Shown here in pieces: positions 12,505 to 24,750 of a stretch of DNA of 64,000 nt. Where the stretch lies: contig CP136067.1 in NCBI GenBank assembly GCA_032622095.1, positions 137,025,990 through 137,089,989 of the forward strand, written 5' to 3'. The notes under the pieces are model-generated. The model did not search any database. It worked only from the letters and a program-made list of their open reading frames with translations, and was not told the DNA's origin. The DNA is from Siphonodentalium dalli (Eukaryota; Mollusca; Scaphopoda; Gadilida; Siphonodentaliidae). How positions within the stretch are numbered: position 1 is the first letter of the stretch; each line of letters opens with the position of its first letter. Position numbers and translations under genes: made by a program.

Positions 12505-15500
12505 GGGTCAGATGCACGTTTGCCCAAAATATGGCTGAAATCATTGAAAACATCACTGTTGTATGAGCCAAAAACAACAATGGAAAAATGAAAAATGCAT
12601 AGCAACCAGATTTCGTATTGCTCAGCTTTATACATAGAATGTGTTGGTGAATTGTTATAGTATGCTGGACATGTGGTTTCCTTTAAAAGGCACTTTGGTT
12701 TGACAAATGTGGGAAATATTTTGGAAAAATAGCATGTCTTTAGGTACCGAGAACCTTTAAATAACTAACAATATTGGACCAGAGAATGGACCATGGTGTG
12801 CTATGGTATCTGGTTTACATGAGAGGAGCCATATTTTGTTCATAAAATGAGCTGCTTCGCCATCAGAGACGGACTCCAAGATGACGACAATCTGCTCTAG
12901 CAATGGCCGGATTGGCCGCCATTGGAAAACGTAAGTCAAAATTTATTCTGTTCGTTTGCGGACTAAAAAGGCAAATATCACAATATTCGTACCCGATCAG
13001 CACCCGATCTCCAAGGGGTTATCTGTATAACTATCAGGAGAAGTCATATTGACATTACTGACTTCCAATTTAGCTACTTTTATTGAAAAAAGAAGAAAAC
13101 AATTGATGGAAATTTAAACGTCAAAAATTAAATTTTCGCCCATCTATCGAAAATAAGCTTGATATCATTGCGACAATATTAAAAAGATATAATTCATCTC
13201 CTAAAAGTATCAAAATTGCACATAGTTAGTAATTTTTATGTTTATTTACATCAGTTTTCACACATAATACGAAAATATACGTTTTCTGTGTATAATACGG
13301 GGAACTATATATTGCGGCATACTAAAGTGAGTAATGAAACCATTTCCGGTAAAATTTGAGAATTCTAAAACCGAAAGTTGATTTTCTCTTCAAATTTGTG
13401 AAATTACGCATTGCATAATGTCCGATCGCTCTCAATGACGACCCATATTTAGGGAAGAGTAATTGGGAACGTGTCGGTACTGGTGGCACCAACGATCGCA
13501 TGAATGATTTTATACTTTGGCGTAAGTTTGATAAATTTTCGACGACTTGAAATATTGTTTACAAAATGGCTGACCGACATCAATTTCAAACGCTCTTATA
13601 TTTTTAACAAAAAAACGTACAACACACAAAGTTTGAAACGCTAGTCATATATATGTTATTTTTATCATAATAATCATGGTTGACATGTATTTTTTCTTGG
13701 GCTATTTCTCATAAAAAAAAATGAATCATGTTGCCAAGTTCTGGTCACATGCTATTTTGTACAGCTGACCAGTGGACACACCACATTTTTTTTTTTTTTT
13801 TACAACTTGGAGGCCCAACGTCGAGAAATTTTAGTCCTATTTTTGTTGTAATCAATTATAAGAGTTGATTTTATAATACTATCAAGTGCCTAATAATCGT
13901 GTCGTTACTTTAGTAATCGATGGGGTTCAGGCTGGAGTGAAGTGAAATTAAGTTAAAATAATAATTATAATATTAATAGTCACTGTATAATAGTGTCGGT
14001 TCACATGGCAATTTCACTCTGTCTCAATGCCAAATAATACAAGTGATCATTGAGAATTTTCTCCAAATTAATAATCATGTTGACACTACATGTATACCAG
14101 GCACCCGAATGACCTGATAGTAATTCAACTATACAAGTTGAATATGTATACCGGTATGTATTACGGTTTCATGGCTCTTCAAATAAAAACAAGGGAAATA
14201 ATCCAATAACAAATACCATATATATGACTTACTAGATCATGCCATGAATCGCTACGTATCATGGGCATAGCCAGATTAGAGATTCATGGCATGATCTAAG
14301 ATTAGTAACACCACACAAATGATGCTTGCTGCATGAATAAAATTTTATCCCAAGCCGGTTCATTTATTATAATAATATTATTACACTTCAATGTCAAATT
14401 GTGGCTGCATTTTCAAGGATCTCATAACTTGTGCATATATGGGAAGAAAAATATTTAACTATTTATATTTAGTCAAATGTAGGATACTGTGCCAAACCTG
14501 GTTATCATGTTACAGGTACAGGTACTCAGCTTGTGTACATGATCAGCATGTTAGGAACATGTAATGAAAGAGCTACAATTCATTGTTTGGTATATATAAT
14601 GCTGGAGTATTGTGTACCCCCCTCCCCTACAAAACAAATTTGGTCCATTTGACAGTTGGAAATAAATGTATTAAGTCTCACGAAATATTAATAATAATAA
14701 TTTATGTAGAAATTGTTCTGATAAATTTTAATTTTGCAGCCAGTAATTAGTGGGGGATTTGAAACTTTGAGATAACCAATTAGAAAATTATAACCCAATG
14801 TAGAGGGGTGCAAATTATATTTTGCAAACTTATGACTGGGAGGGCATTAACCTGGTCTGGGTCAAGGGCCAGTGGTTTTGGAAATTTCAGACAGTGGACA
14901 CCCCACCCGCAACAGAGATCATCTAGCTGGGTGTACGTGTTACATGGTACTAATTAATTTACATCTGTGCATTAATATGTTTATAGTAATTAATATGCAG
15001 CAATCTTATTTTCCACAACATCTGGAATACATATTACGGTATAACATTGTGCAACTTAACCCTCAAGCAATATTTTTTTAAATATTACTTTTGGGTTTGT
15101 TAACCTGCAAAATGTTTTGTCTTTATTACAGTTGCCTGAACACTAAAACATTGGATTGCCATGGGGCTGTCCTGTATCCGATAGGAGAAGAGCAATGAGA
15201 GGTTTGGGGTTGTCCTGTACCTGGTAGAAGGGTAATGAGAGGTTATTTCCTAATTACCTGTAACTGTCAACATTTACTGGTAAGTCGAGATAGATAATTT
15301 CAATTCATTAAAGGCGGCTACCACAATTAGCTGGAAACAAATGTTTTGAACATCCCATCATGTGTTAATAGCATTAAATAACAGTTGGGATTGTGTGCCC
15401 CCTCTGTACCTGTAGTATATCGCACCAGAGTTAATTAACCACATGAGTTGTCATGTGAACTGGGGTCTTTGTTAAGTTCAATCTAAAATACATGTGTATT

Positions 15501-16878
15501 ATAAAAATATTTTCTCAGATCAACATTAAACTATCAAGTAATTAAATGAAACCTCCAACAGTTGCTGGAACCCATTTGAGGTGTTCGTTAAATCTAATTT
15601 GTAGTCTCTCCCCATAAAACATTTTACAAGGCATTGAGATTGACCACTCAACGCTTCATCTACATGTACAATTGTACATACGTTTTGAATGAAAATAGTT
15701 TGTGTTATTTCATTTGTGTAATATGGGGTGTCTAATGCGAATTTACCCCGAGAGAACTTTTTTTATTTTGTAAACATTGTGTCGGTGGCAACACCCCAGA
15801 AAGCTAATGCTGTTATACATTGCTGGTGCGAAATTGAAAGTTTTGATAACAATGAGCAGATGAGCAGGTATGTAATTTAATTTAGCGTCAATACTGCACA
15901 ACAGTTGTGCGATTTTTGGTATAACCCATTACCCATGGTCTATAATATGACAAATACATTACCTTACAGAAAGTGACACCTTTGAGGTCAATATAAACTG
16001 TATTTCAACAGACGTATTACCAATATTCAATGGCATAGTGAGATTGCTTACTTTGATATAGTGGGAATACTTTGCATCATTGGGATACCTCAGTCCTGGT
16101 ATAAAACCACAGAATGTCAGAAGCAAAATGTATGATTTATTCATGTGCATTTATTTGGTCAGTTCAGTTAAGCATGATATCAATGACAATCTATCATATA
16201 TTGAGAGATATTATGCATTGAAAAGCTGAATGAGAGTACTATCTTTTGAGAGTTCAGAATTTTTTATTTTTTTAAAATTGAAAATAAAATAAAATAATAA
16301 CTAATAATTAATTATTTAGTAATTAATAATTATACATTGATATTTATATCATTGTATTATTGTATTATGATTATTTCCATTTCATATCCAAATATACTGA
16401 CTCTTGGCTTTTTTTAACAAGGTCAATTGGATTTGTTATTTGTCCATCCTGTCCTCCATACATTTCTAAATAGTCCCAATTGCAAATGTCTGGCTTATTA
16501 TTGTATTTTTCAGAATAGGGTACTCATAATTTGACTTCATTTATAAGACTGGTGTTCCTTTTTCTGCAGAAAGACGGCTCCTCTCATGGAAAACAGATAT
16601 GATGCTACATCTGTCACCACAGTTTAATGAAGAAAGTGGAAGTAAATAAAAGTTCTCGGTACCTAAAGGAAACTTATTATAAAATGTTACAAATCTCTCT
16701 TGATTACTCTTATGATGTTCATATTTCAAAAAAATTAATACATGGTATGTATTCCTCAATATGTGTTCTACATCCCTGTGAAGTTCCATTGCGTACAGTT
16801 GTGGATTTATCAAGATATTGCCAAATTACCTGACCCACCCAAAAATGAATTTTTTTTGGGCAAACGTGCGTCTCCCCC
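12505..16878. mobile_element. TTAA-flanked element with long terminal inverted repeats
   Basis: TTAA sits at both borders (12501-12504 and 16879-16882). The termini are imperfect inverted repeats: GGGTCAGATGCACGTTTG on the left and, read inward from the right, GGGGGAGACGCACGTTTG. The arms continue for roughly 400 bp, including GGTACCGAGAAC at 12745 facing GTTCTCGGTACC at 16652, and GAGAGGAGCC facing GGCTCCTCTC. A 950-bp relative with the same arms lies at 51556-52505. The interior is AT-rich with no transposase frame. TTAA duplication is known for piggyBac and Kolobok transposons; I cannot decide between them. Confidence 0.65.
14233..14298. repeat. Hairpin with TAGATCATGCCATGAATC arms
   Basis: Two 18-bp arms are exact reverse complements across about 30 bp. 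The window's last 70 bases (near 63935) carry a related word, TAGATCATGCATGCCATG, so this belongs to a dispersed family. Confidence 0.65.
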
Positions 16879-16882
16879 TTAA

Positions 16883-19800
16883 TTATCAATATTGTATTTA
16901 GGTTGAATTATTTGTTACTATTGTTATGTAACAATCATAGTATTCACTATGGTTATAATTGAATGCATTTATAAAAAGTTAACTTAAAATTGTCGTAGGT
17001 AATTATAAAAAATTGTTAGTATGCATACCTTTAAATTATAACCAAAGTTGGTAAACAAGCCTATATATAGGTCAAAAGTAAAGTCAATAATATGTTGTAG
17101 GTATAATAATGAGGTATTTGGTTTTAGTTTATACACAAAGTATAGTCTGATAATAATGGGTCTATAGTCTGCTTTTTGATCGAATTGTTTTGAATTACAT
17201 TTATACATATATGTTTTATATTTTATTAAAATAAAACTTCCCTCAAATCCTTCTTAATGAGATTCCGTTGATTATCAATTATGTGCAGTGAGTATCAAAC
17301 CCTATATAATTATGAATAAATATAATTATTATATTAATATTATAATAGTGTATAATATAGTTTTTGGTTTCTAGCAGCACAGTATTGCTATAAAGGTTAT
17401 GCCGTTATAGGGGTATCCCATTAAAGGGTATAAATGTTTTAATGGATTATATTTATAACAATCTCTTATGTGTCTTATACATGTATATACATTTTAAATT
17501 ATAGTATTATATAATTGTAAAGTTATTTTTCTTAAATATCCTTTAACATGATTAAGTCCATTTTATTTGTGCTTATAACTATGCCCGTTAAAATTAATAT
17601 AGGATTTGGCATTTAATATAGTATCTCCTTATAATAATTAAGGCAATTATGTGAATATTCCAAGGTATTGTCCTATACCCCTTAACAATATTATGTTCTA
17701 GCACCCTATAGTTAGTAGTACTATGCTGGGTGCCAGCGTTCAAACCAGGCATACTAATGCACATAAATTATCATGGTGGACAGACAGTTAAACAAACAGA
17801 CAGACATACATAACATATAGCCATTGTACATTATAAACATTGTTAATTTGTAGACATCATTTAATGTTCTACATGCATATATATCTCTTAAGTGGTATAT
17901 GGTTTGGTATAAGGGGATTACATTCATTAAAAGGTTTTTAGGTAAGAGAAAGGGGAGGTTGTCTGCTAAGCATATTAAAGAATAGGCATGTTTTTATGGT
18001 CAGGGTCCCAATTTTTTGCAGACAATTTGTTCACTGTTCTCATAACCAAATTTAGAAATGGAGAGTATATTTCTGGAGCGGTTTAAAATAATTTTGAAAA
18101 TGTTTTAGAACGTACCCCCTAAAGATAAATTATTTATGCCAAAGGTGGAATTTGGTTTTATATGTTACTAATAGGTTGATGTTTTGGAAAAGGTGCCAAA
18201 GTTTTTGATAGGGTCATCATCAGTTGCAGATTGCTGACTTGTGGTATACTAAGCATATGCCACATTCCGTTTCGACTCGTTACCTGCAAAATCAAATATT
18301 GTTTACCCCACCCCCGAAGCCAAGGAAATAGTAATTTGCGATCGTTAATTCGGATTATGCATCTTTAAGATCTGTGATTTTTGAGACTGGATAGTAATGT
18401 CATTTTCCATTATGAAATAAAGACCACCTTCGATAGCATGCAAATCCTTGATTACATAAAATGTGAATTGAAATGGCATTGAGTAAATGTAGATCAACAA
18501 ATGCGAGTCCTATTATGTCATGATTTTTATCAAGAAGTTGTTGGAGCTGCAAAAGTGGTGAGATCGAAAGTCGGAGAGAATGAATCAAATTTCGACGAAT
18601 CAAGGTGTGTTCGTGATGTGATTTCAGGTTGCCTTCCCGGAGAGGTAACACGTTAACTCTACTTGGGAGGTAAGGCTAAACTGCATTTCGGATGTGCACT
18701 ATTTCACCATCCCTTCAAAAGGGGTGAATTTTCACACTCATTGGGAAGCCGATTTACAACCCCCCCCCCCCCCCCCCCCCGTGTTGAATGACAAAATTGT
18801 CTTCGCCAGCGAGGCACTTGAACCCCATTGAGTGACACATTGTTGTTTGACATGGATCTAGTGGCGACAGTGGATGGGTATCGCACACCCCTCCAAATTT
18901 GATCAAATATTTGAATAGTTTGGAAATTTCATGTCTGTCACAACATCAGTTGGAAATTTTAAACACATATACATGCATGTATCGGTTGGAGTTAACGTTG
19001 TTCTCATTGTTTGATTTTCCATCTATGCAGTAATTAATGTGAAATCTGATGCCAATTGTTGACCAACAGTAGCATATATTTGTTCTACTTGTGATGAAAA
19101 TTTTGGTCTGAAATGGCCATAACAAATTTAAGTTGAAAAGTTTGAGGTAAAGATGGAAATTTCCATGCATATTTGGGGGGGGGGGGGGGGGGGTATCCCA
19201 TGGAATTCCGCGAATAATGGAGTTTGCTCTTGAGAGAACGATGCATATGTGTAATGTTGGTAATTTCAAGGTGGCCGCAACACTCCCCCAAACAAAACCA
19301 TCTAACCACTCGCGTCCCTGAGTAGAGTAACCATGTAATGTTATTAAGTTATAATGTACCTTTTATTCACAGACCACAGCAGAATGTATGAGAATAAAGA
19401 CCCCCAATTAACACGAACGAGCATATGGGTCCTCGTGGCGGAAATGAACGGAGAACGTGAGAAGGCCTGTTTATAAAAGACATTAAATTGTAACTGATAT
19501 CAATTAGATGTAACCATAATACAATGAGTGGGACGTGGCAGATGTAACGAACATATGACACGTAAACCTTTCATAATAGTAATGAGACGATTTGGGAGTC
19601 TATAAGAAGTATCAATATCCCGGATATAGACATACTCACGTATAAAGTGTATGTGGTGGCATCCACCGGTGTTAGGCAGGGACGTCCCATGTGACAGAAT
19701 ACGTGGGTATAAGTACGCTGCGTGGTGAATTTGCTCAGGTCACGTGGGCATTTTACATGAGTACGGTACCCACGTATACTAATGTGTAGGTTCTCAAGTA

Positions 19801-20021
19801 TCCGACCTATATACCAAAAAAAATCCTCACACCTGTACCCACGTTATTTGGGCATTTTGCAAGGGTATTGTACCCATGGATACCATGATACACGTACCCA
19901 AGTATCTACCAAAATACTGATACTTTACCATGGTAGTACCAGGGTACGCGTTCAGAAGCCCTTAAAATCTGAGATAACAGATTTGATGTAAATATTGGCA
20001 CATGTGATTACCTAAGTTGTC
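16883..20021. other. AT-rich region without recognisable genes
   Basis: Homopolymer tracts of C (18761-18780) and G (19174-19193) occur. A fragment of the AAAGGTACTC family is present near 18270-18345. At 19640-19915 the word TACCCACGT or its complement recurs at least five times without clear unit structure. No exon could be supported. Confidence 0.4.
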
Positions 20022-20507
20022 AAAGGTACTCAATCCGATAAAACTCCTCTCAATTACTATTTCAATGGCTTCGGGGGTCAAAAATATTTGATTCGAGTCG
20101 AGGATGTCACCCAATCAAAGCTCAGATTTGTTAGATATCGATTTTAGAAATCTATTATTTTTCATTATCGGGAATACTTTCTGGCCTAGAACTCAGTCAA
20201 AATTGAGTTATTATTACCACTTGGTTTTAGAGTTATCCATCCTTGTCTGTTTGAGAGTGTTTTGGTGTACAAATCTGGAGCAGGTTACGAAATTGACGGC
20301 AATTATTAGTACTCATCTCGAGCAAAGAACAAATTTCTAAAATCAATATCTAATAACTCTGAGCTATGTTTGATGGGTTCGTCGACTCGAATCAAATATT
20401 TTTTTACCCCCAAAGCCAAATAAATAGTAATATAGGACCATCTGATCGGATTGTTGTTGTTGGAATCTGTTGAGATGGGGATCCTCTGTTCGGATTGAGT
20501 ACCTTTA
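20022..20507. mobile_element. Inverted-repeat element, AAAGGTACTC termini
   Basis: AAAGGTACTCAATCCGA at 20022 faces its complement at 20490-20506. Inside lie further facing arms: ATTACTATTT, the GATTCGAGTCGA words and AGCTCAGA. The arms total about 150 bp. It is non-coding. The outer flanks carry CATGGTA repeats (19925-19955 and 20703-20775), also in inverted orientation. Confidence 0.7.
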
Positions 20508-20702
20508 AACTCTTCTGGACTAAGCCAACTTAGTTATAACAATATTCTTGTTCACATTATGTTAACTTTTTAGAATGACACGGGATACAATTGTTTTGCA
20601 CTGGTTAACTCACAAATTATTATTTTCTTCTCACAAACAGAGACAGAAAACACCTCAACTGCGTAATGTTCTATTGTGAAATAGATTTATCGCTCGTGTT
20701 AG

Positions 20703-20780
20703 TACCATGGTAAAGTACCCTGCTACTGCCATGGTAAAGTGTCCAGGTATTATCATGGTAAAGTACCATGATACTATATA
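20703..20780. repeat. Three tandem CATGGTAAAGT units
   Basis: CATGGTAAAGTACCC, CATGGTAAAGTGTCC and CATGGTAAAGTACCA follow each other at about 26-bp spacing. The reverse complement is present at 19932-19945. The first Helitron of the array sits directly beyond. Confidence 0.6.
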
Positions 20781-20785
20781 TATCA

Positions 20786-21425
20786 CTAGCAGGTGGACCC
20801 GACTTCGTCCGGGCTGTTTCCCCTCTGCTTTTCGGCGAATTGCGCGATTTGACCTTGAATTGTTTATTTTGAAGGTCAAGGTGAGGTGGGGTCACGATTT
20901 GACCCGTCCAAAACACTGCCCGGACAAAAGTACCCGACAAAAGTACCCGTCGAAATCCATCCGGTTTTACCCGATTTGACCTCGAATTGATCATTTTGAA
21001 GGTCAAGGCCAGGTCGGGGTCACGACTCGACCCGTCCAAAACACTCAGTGGACAAAAGTAACCCCACGTATCAAATTTCGTCGAAATCCCATAAAAAATT
21101 CGCGATTTGACCTTGAATTGACCCGATTTCAAGGTCAATGTCACGTCGCACGGGCAAACGAATAGGCTTACGACACTCCCCATACGAAAGTCTCCCCAGA
21201 CACTAATTTTCATCGAAATCCCGTGATAATCGGGCGTTCGACCTTGAAATGACCAGATTTCAAGGTCAAGGTCACGTCGCACGGGCAAATTAACAGGCCC
21301 ATGCCAGTTCACGGCCGAAAGTTCCCCCACATACCAAGTTTCATCGAAATCGGCTCGGCCGTTTTCGAGTCCATCGCGAACAGACAGACACACACACACA
21401 CAGATCTCCCAAAATATATAATAGA
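20786..21425 (-). mobile_element. Helitron alpha 1 (non-autonomous)
   Basis: Read on the minus strand, it begins TCTATTATATATTTTGGG, has a (TGTG)n/CTGTCTG tract and ends with the hairpin CCCGGACGAAGTCGGG, then TCCACCTGCTAG. These are the hallmarks of a Helitron: TC start, hairpin about 10 nt before CTAG, no inverted repeats. The 242-codon frame that crosses it on the minus strand is read-through of repeats; related peptides appear in every copy. Several AAGGTCA words lie inside. Confidence 0.8.
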
Positions 21426-22061
21426 CTAGCCGATGAGCCCGACGTTGTCCGGGCTATTCAAAAACCAAATTTCAAGTCGATAGCTCTACCCGTTTCCGAG
21501 ATCTGGTCTGCGCATGCGCGAAGCTGGCGACGCACGGGCTCGGCGACCCGACAAAATTCGTATCCGGGGCAAGATACATTCACATACCAAATTTCAAGTC
21601 GATAGCTCTACCCGTTTCCGAGATCTGGTCTGCGCATGCGCGAAGCTGGCGTCGCACGGGCTCGGCGACCCGATAAAATTCGTATCCGGGGCAAGATACA
21701 TTCACATAGCAAATTTCAAGTCGATAGCTCCACCCGTTTCCGAGATCTCGTCTGCGCATGCGCGAAGCTGGTGTCGCACGGGCTCGGCGACCCGATAAAA
21801 TTCGTATCCGGGGCAAGATACATTCACATAGCAAATTTCAAGTCGATAGCTCCACCCGTTTCCGAGATCTCGTCTGCGCATGCGCGAAGCGGGCGCCGCA
21901 CGGGCTCGCCAATACGACAACGTTCACCGCCTGGTCAAACTACACACACGTACCAAGTTTCGTCCCGATCTGTCGAGAATCGTAGATTTGTATAAATGAC
22001 AGACAGACAGACAGACATACAGACAAACATACAGACAGAGGTCTTCAAAATATATATGAGA
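21426..22061 (-). mobile_element. Helitron beta 1 with 122-bp tandem repeats
   Basis: The 3' end on the minus strand is GCCCGGACAACGTCGGGC, then TCATCGGCTAG, joined without spacer to the 5' TC of alpha 1. The interior holds four units of about 122 bp (the GCATGCGCGAAGC word at 21512, 21634, 21756 and 21878). The 5' end reads TCTCATATATATTTTGAAG. Confidence 0.8.
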
Positions 22062-22449
22062 CTAGCCGATGAGCTCGACGTTGTCCGGGCTATTCAAAAA
22101 CCAAATTTCAAGTCGATAGCTCTACCCGTTTCCGAGATCTGGTCTGCGCATGCGCGAAGCGGGCGCCTCACGGGCTCGGCGACCCGATAAAATTCGTATC
22201 TGGGGCAAGATACATTCACATAGCAAATTTCAAGTCGATAGCTCCACCCGTTTCCGAGATCTCGTCTGCGCATACGCTGCATGGGCGTCGCACGGGCTCG
22301 CCAATACGACAACGACGACCGCCTGGTCAAACTACACACACGTACCAAGTTTCGTCCCGATCGTTCGAGAATCGTAGATTTGTATAAATGACATACAGAC
22401 ATACATACATACAGACAGACAAACAGAGGTCTTCAAAATATATATGAGA
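22062..22449 (-). mobile_element. Helitron beta 2 (two internal units)
   Basis: This is the same family as beta 1, with the CCGATGAGCTCGACGTTGTC end at low coordinates and the TATATATGAGA boundary at 22449. Only two 122-bp units are present, so copy number of the core varies between adjacent elements. Confidence 0.75.
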
Positions 22450-23091
22450 CTAGCAGGTGGACCCGACCCGGGCTGTTTCCCCTCTGCCTTTCAGCGAATT
22501 GCGCGATTTGACCTTGAATTGTCCATTTTGAAGGTCAAGGTCAGGTGTGGTCACGATTTGACCCGTCCAAAACACTGCCCGGACAAAAGTACCCGACAAA
22601 AGTACCCGTCGAAATCCATCCGGTTTTACCCGATTTGACCTCGAATTGATCATTTTGAAGGTCAAGGTCAGGTCGGGGTCACGATTTGACCCGTCCAAAA
22701 CACTCAGTGGACAAAAGTAACCACACGTATCAAATTGCCATCAAAATTCGCGATTTGACCTTGAATTGACCCGACTTCAAGGTCAATGTCACGTCGCACG
22801 GGCAAACGAACATGCTTACGATACTCCCCATACGAAAGTATCCCCAGACACTAATTTTCATCGAAATCCCGTGATACTCGGGCATTCGACCTCGAAATGA
22901 CCCGATTTCAAGGTCAAGGTCACGTCGCACGGGCAAACTAATAGGCCCATGTCAGTCCCCGGCCGAAAGTACCCCCACGTACGAAGTTTCATCGAAATCG
23001 GCTCGGCCGTTTTCGAGTCCATCGCGAACAGACAGAAAGACACACACATACACACACACAGATAGGCAGATTTCCCAAAATATATAATAGA
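22450..23091 (-). mobile_element. Helitron alpha 2
   Basis: CTAG at 22450 joins the preceding element's 5' end directly. The body matches alpha 1 and is almost identical to 23625-24267. The hairpin is damaged: the TTCGT of the alpha 1 end is missing, giving GACCCGACCCGGGC. Confidence 0.75.
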
Positions 23092-23624
23092 TGACGTCGC
23101 ACGGGCTCGGCGACCCGATAAAATTCGTATCCGGGGCAAGATACATTCACATACCAAATTTCAAGTCGATAGCTCAACCCGTTTCCGAGATCTCGTCTGC
23201 GCATGGGCGAAGCTGGCGTCGCACGGGCTCGGTGACCCGATCAAATTCGTATCCGGGGCAAGATACGTTCACAAACCAAATTCAAGTCGATAGCTCCCAC
23301 CCGTTTCCGAGATCTCGTCTGCGCATGCGCGAAGCTGGCGTCGCACGGGCTCGGCGATCCGATAAAATTCGTATCTGGGGCAAGATACATTCACATAGCA
23401 AATTTCAAGTCGATAGCTCCACCCGTTTCCGAGATCTCGTCTGCGCATACGCTGCACGGGCGTCGCACGGGCTCGCCAATACGACAACGACGACCGCCTG
23501 GTCAAACTACACACACGTACCAAGTTTCGTCCCGATCGGTCGAGAATCGTAGATTTGTATAAATGACATACAGACATACATACATACAGACAGACAAACA
23601 GAGGTCTTCAAAATATATATGAGA
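23092..23624 (-). mobile_element. Helitron beta 3, 3' truncated
   Basis: It begins inside a 122-bp unit (GACGTCGCACGGGC) with no hairpin or CTAG, and runs to a normal 5' end at 23624. The same truncation point recurs at 24268, so the breakpoint was copied with its neighbour. Confidence 0.7.
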
Positions 23625-24267
23625 CTAGCAGGTGGACCCGACCCGGGCTGTTTCCCCTCTGCCTTTCGGCGAATTGCGCGATTTGACCTTGAATTGTCCA
23701 TTTTGAAGGTCAATGTCAGGTGTGGTCACGATTTGACCCGTCCAAAACACTGCCCGGACAAAAGTACCCGACAAAAGTACCCGTCGAAATCCATCCGGTT
23801 TTACCCGATTTGACCTCGAATTGATCATTTTGAAGGTCAAGGTCAGGTCGGGGTCACGATTTGACCCGTCCAAAACACTCAGTGGACAAAAGTAACCACA
23901 CGTATCAAATTGCCATCAAAATTCGCGATTTGACCTTGAATTGACCCGACTTCAAGGTCAATGTCACGTCGCACGGGCAAACGAACATGCTTACGATACT
24001 CCCCATACGAAAGTATCCCCAGACACTAATTTTCATCGAAATCCCGTGATACTCGGGCATTCGACCTCGAAATGACCCGATTTCAAGGTCAAGGTCACGT
24101 CGCACGGGCAAACTAATAGGCCCATGTCAGTCCCCGGCCGAAAGTACCCCCCACGTACGAAGTTTCATCGAAATCGGCTCGGCCGTTTTCGAGTCCATCG
24201 CGAACAGACAGAAAGACACACACATACACACACACAGATAGGCAGATTTCCCAAAATATATAATAGA
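23625..24267 (-). mobile_element. Helitron alpha 3 (near-identical copy of alpha 2)
   Basis: It differs from 22450-23091 at only a handful of positions by eye, including the same damaged hairpin. It forms the second half of a duplicated alpha-beta composite. Confidence 0.75.
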
Positions 24268-24750
24268 TGACGTCGCACGTGCTCGGCGACCCGATAAAAT
24301 TCGTATCCGGGGCAAGATACATTCACATACCAAATTTCAAGTCGATAGCTCAACCCGTTTCCGAGATCTCGTCTGCGCATGGGCGAAGCTGACGTTCACA
24401 AACCAAATTCAAGTCGATAGCTCCACCCGTTTCCGAGATCTCGTCTGCGCATGCGCGAAGCTGGCGTCGCACGGGCTCGGCGATCCGATAAAATTCGTAT
24501 CTGGGGCAAGATACATTCACATAGGAAATTTCAAGTCGATAGCTCCACCCGTTTTCGAGATCTCGTCTGCGCATGCGCGAAGCGGGCGCCGCGCGGTCTC
24601 GCCAATACGACAACGTCCACCGCCTGGTCAAACTACACACACGTACCAAGTTTCGTCCCGATCGGTCGAGAATCGTAGATTTGTATTAATGACAAACATA
24701 CAGACAAACAAACAGACAGACAGACAGAGGTCTTCAAAATATATATGAGA
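24268..24750 (-). mobile_element. Helitron beta 4, 3' truncated with internal deletion
   Basis: It starts at the same breakpoint as beta 3. Around 24390 it lacks part of one 122-bp unit that beta 3 retains, and it has a few further substitutions. The 5' end is at 24750. Confidence 0.7.

Noticed and set aside
20671-21399. 242-codon open frame on the minus strand
   Set aside because: It runs through Helitron alpha 1. The same peptide pieces appear in every alpha copy in several frames, so it is repeat read-through and not a gene.
21500-21960. Regular 122-bp repeats that could suggest a CRISPR array
   Set aside because: Whole units repeat with no unique spacers, they lie within Helitron ends, and the genome is clearly eukaryotic.
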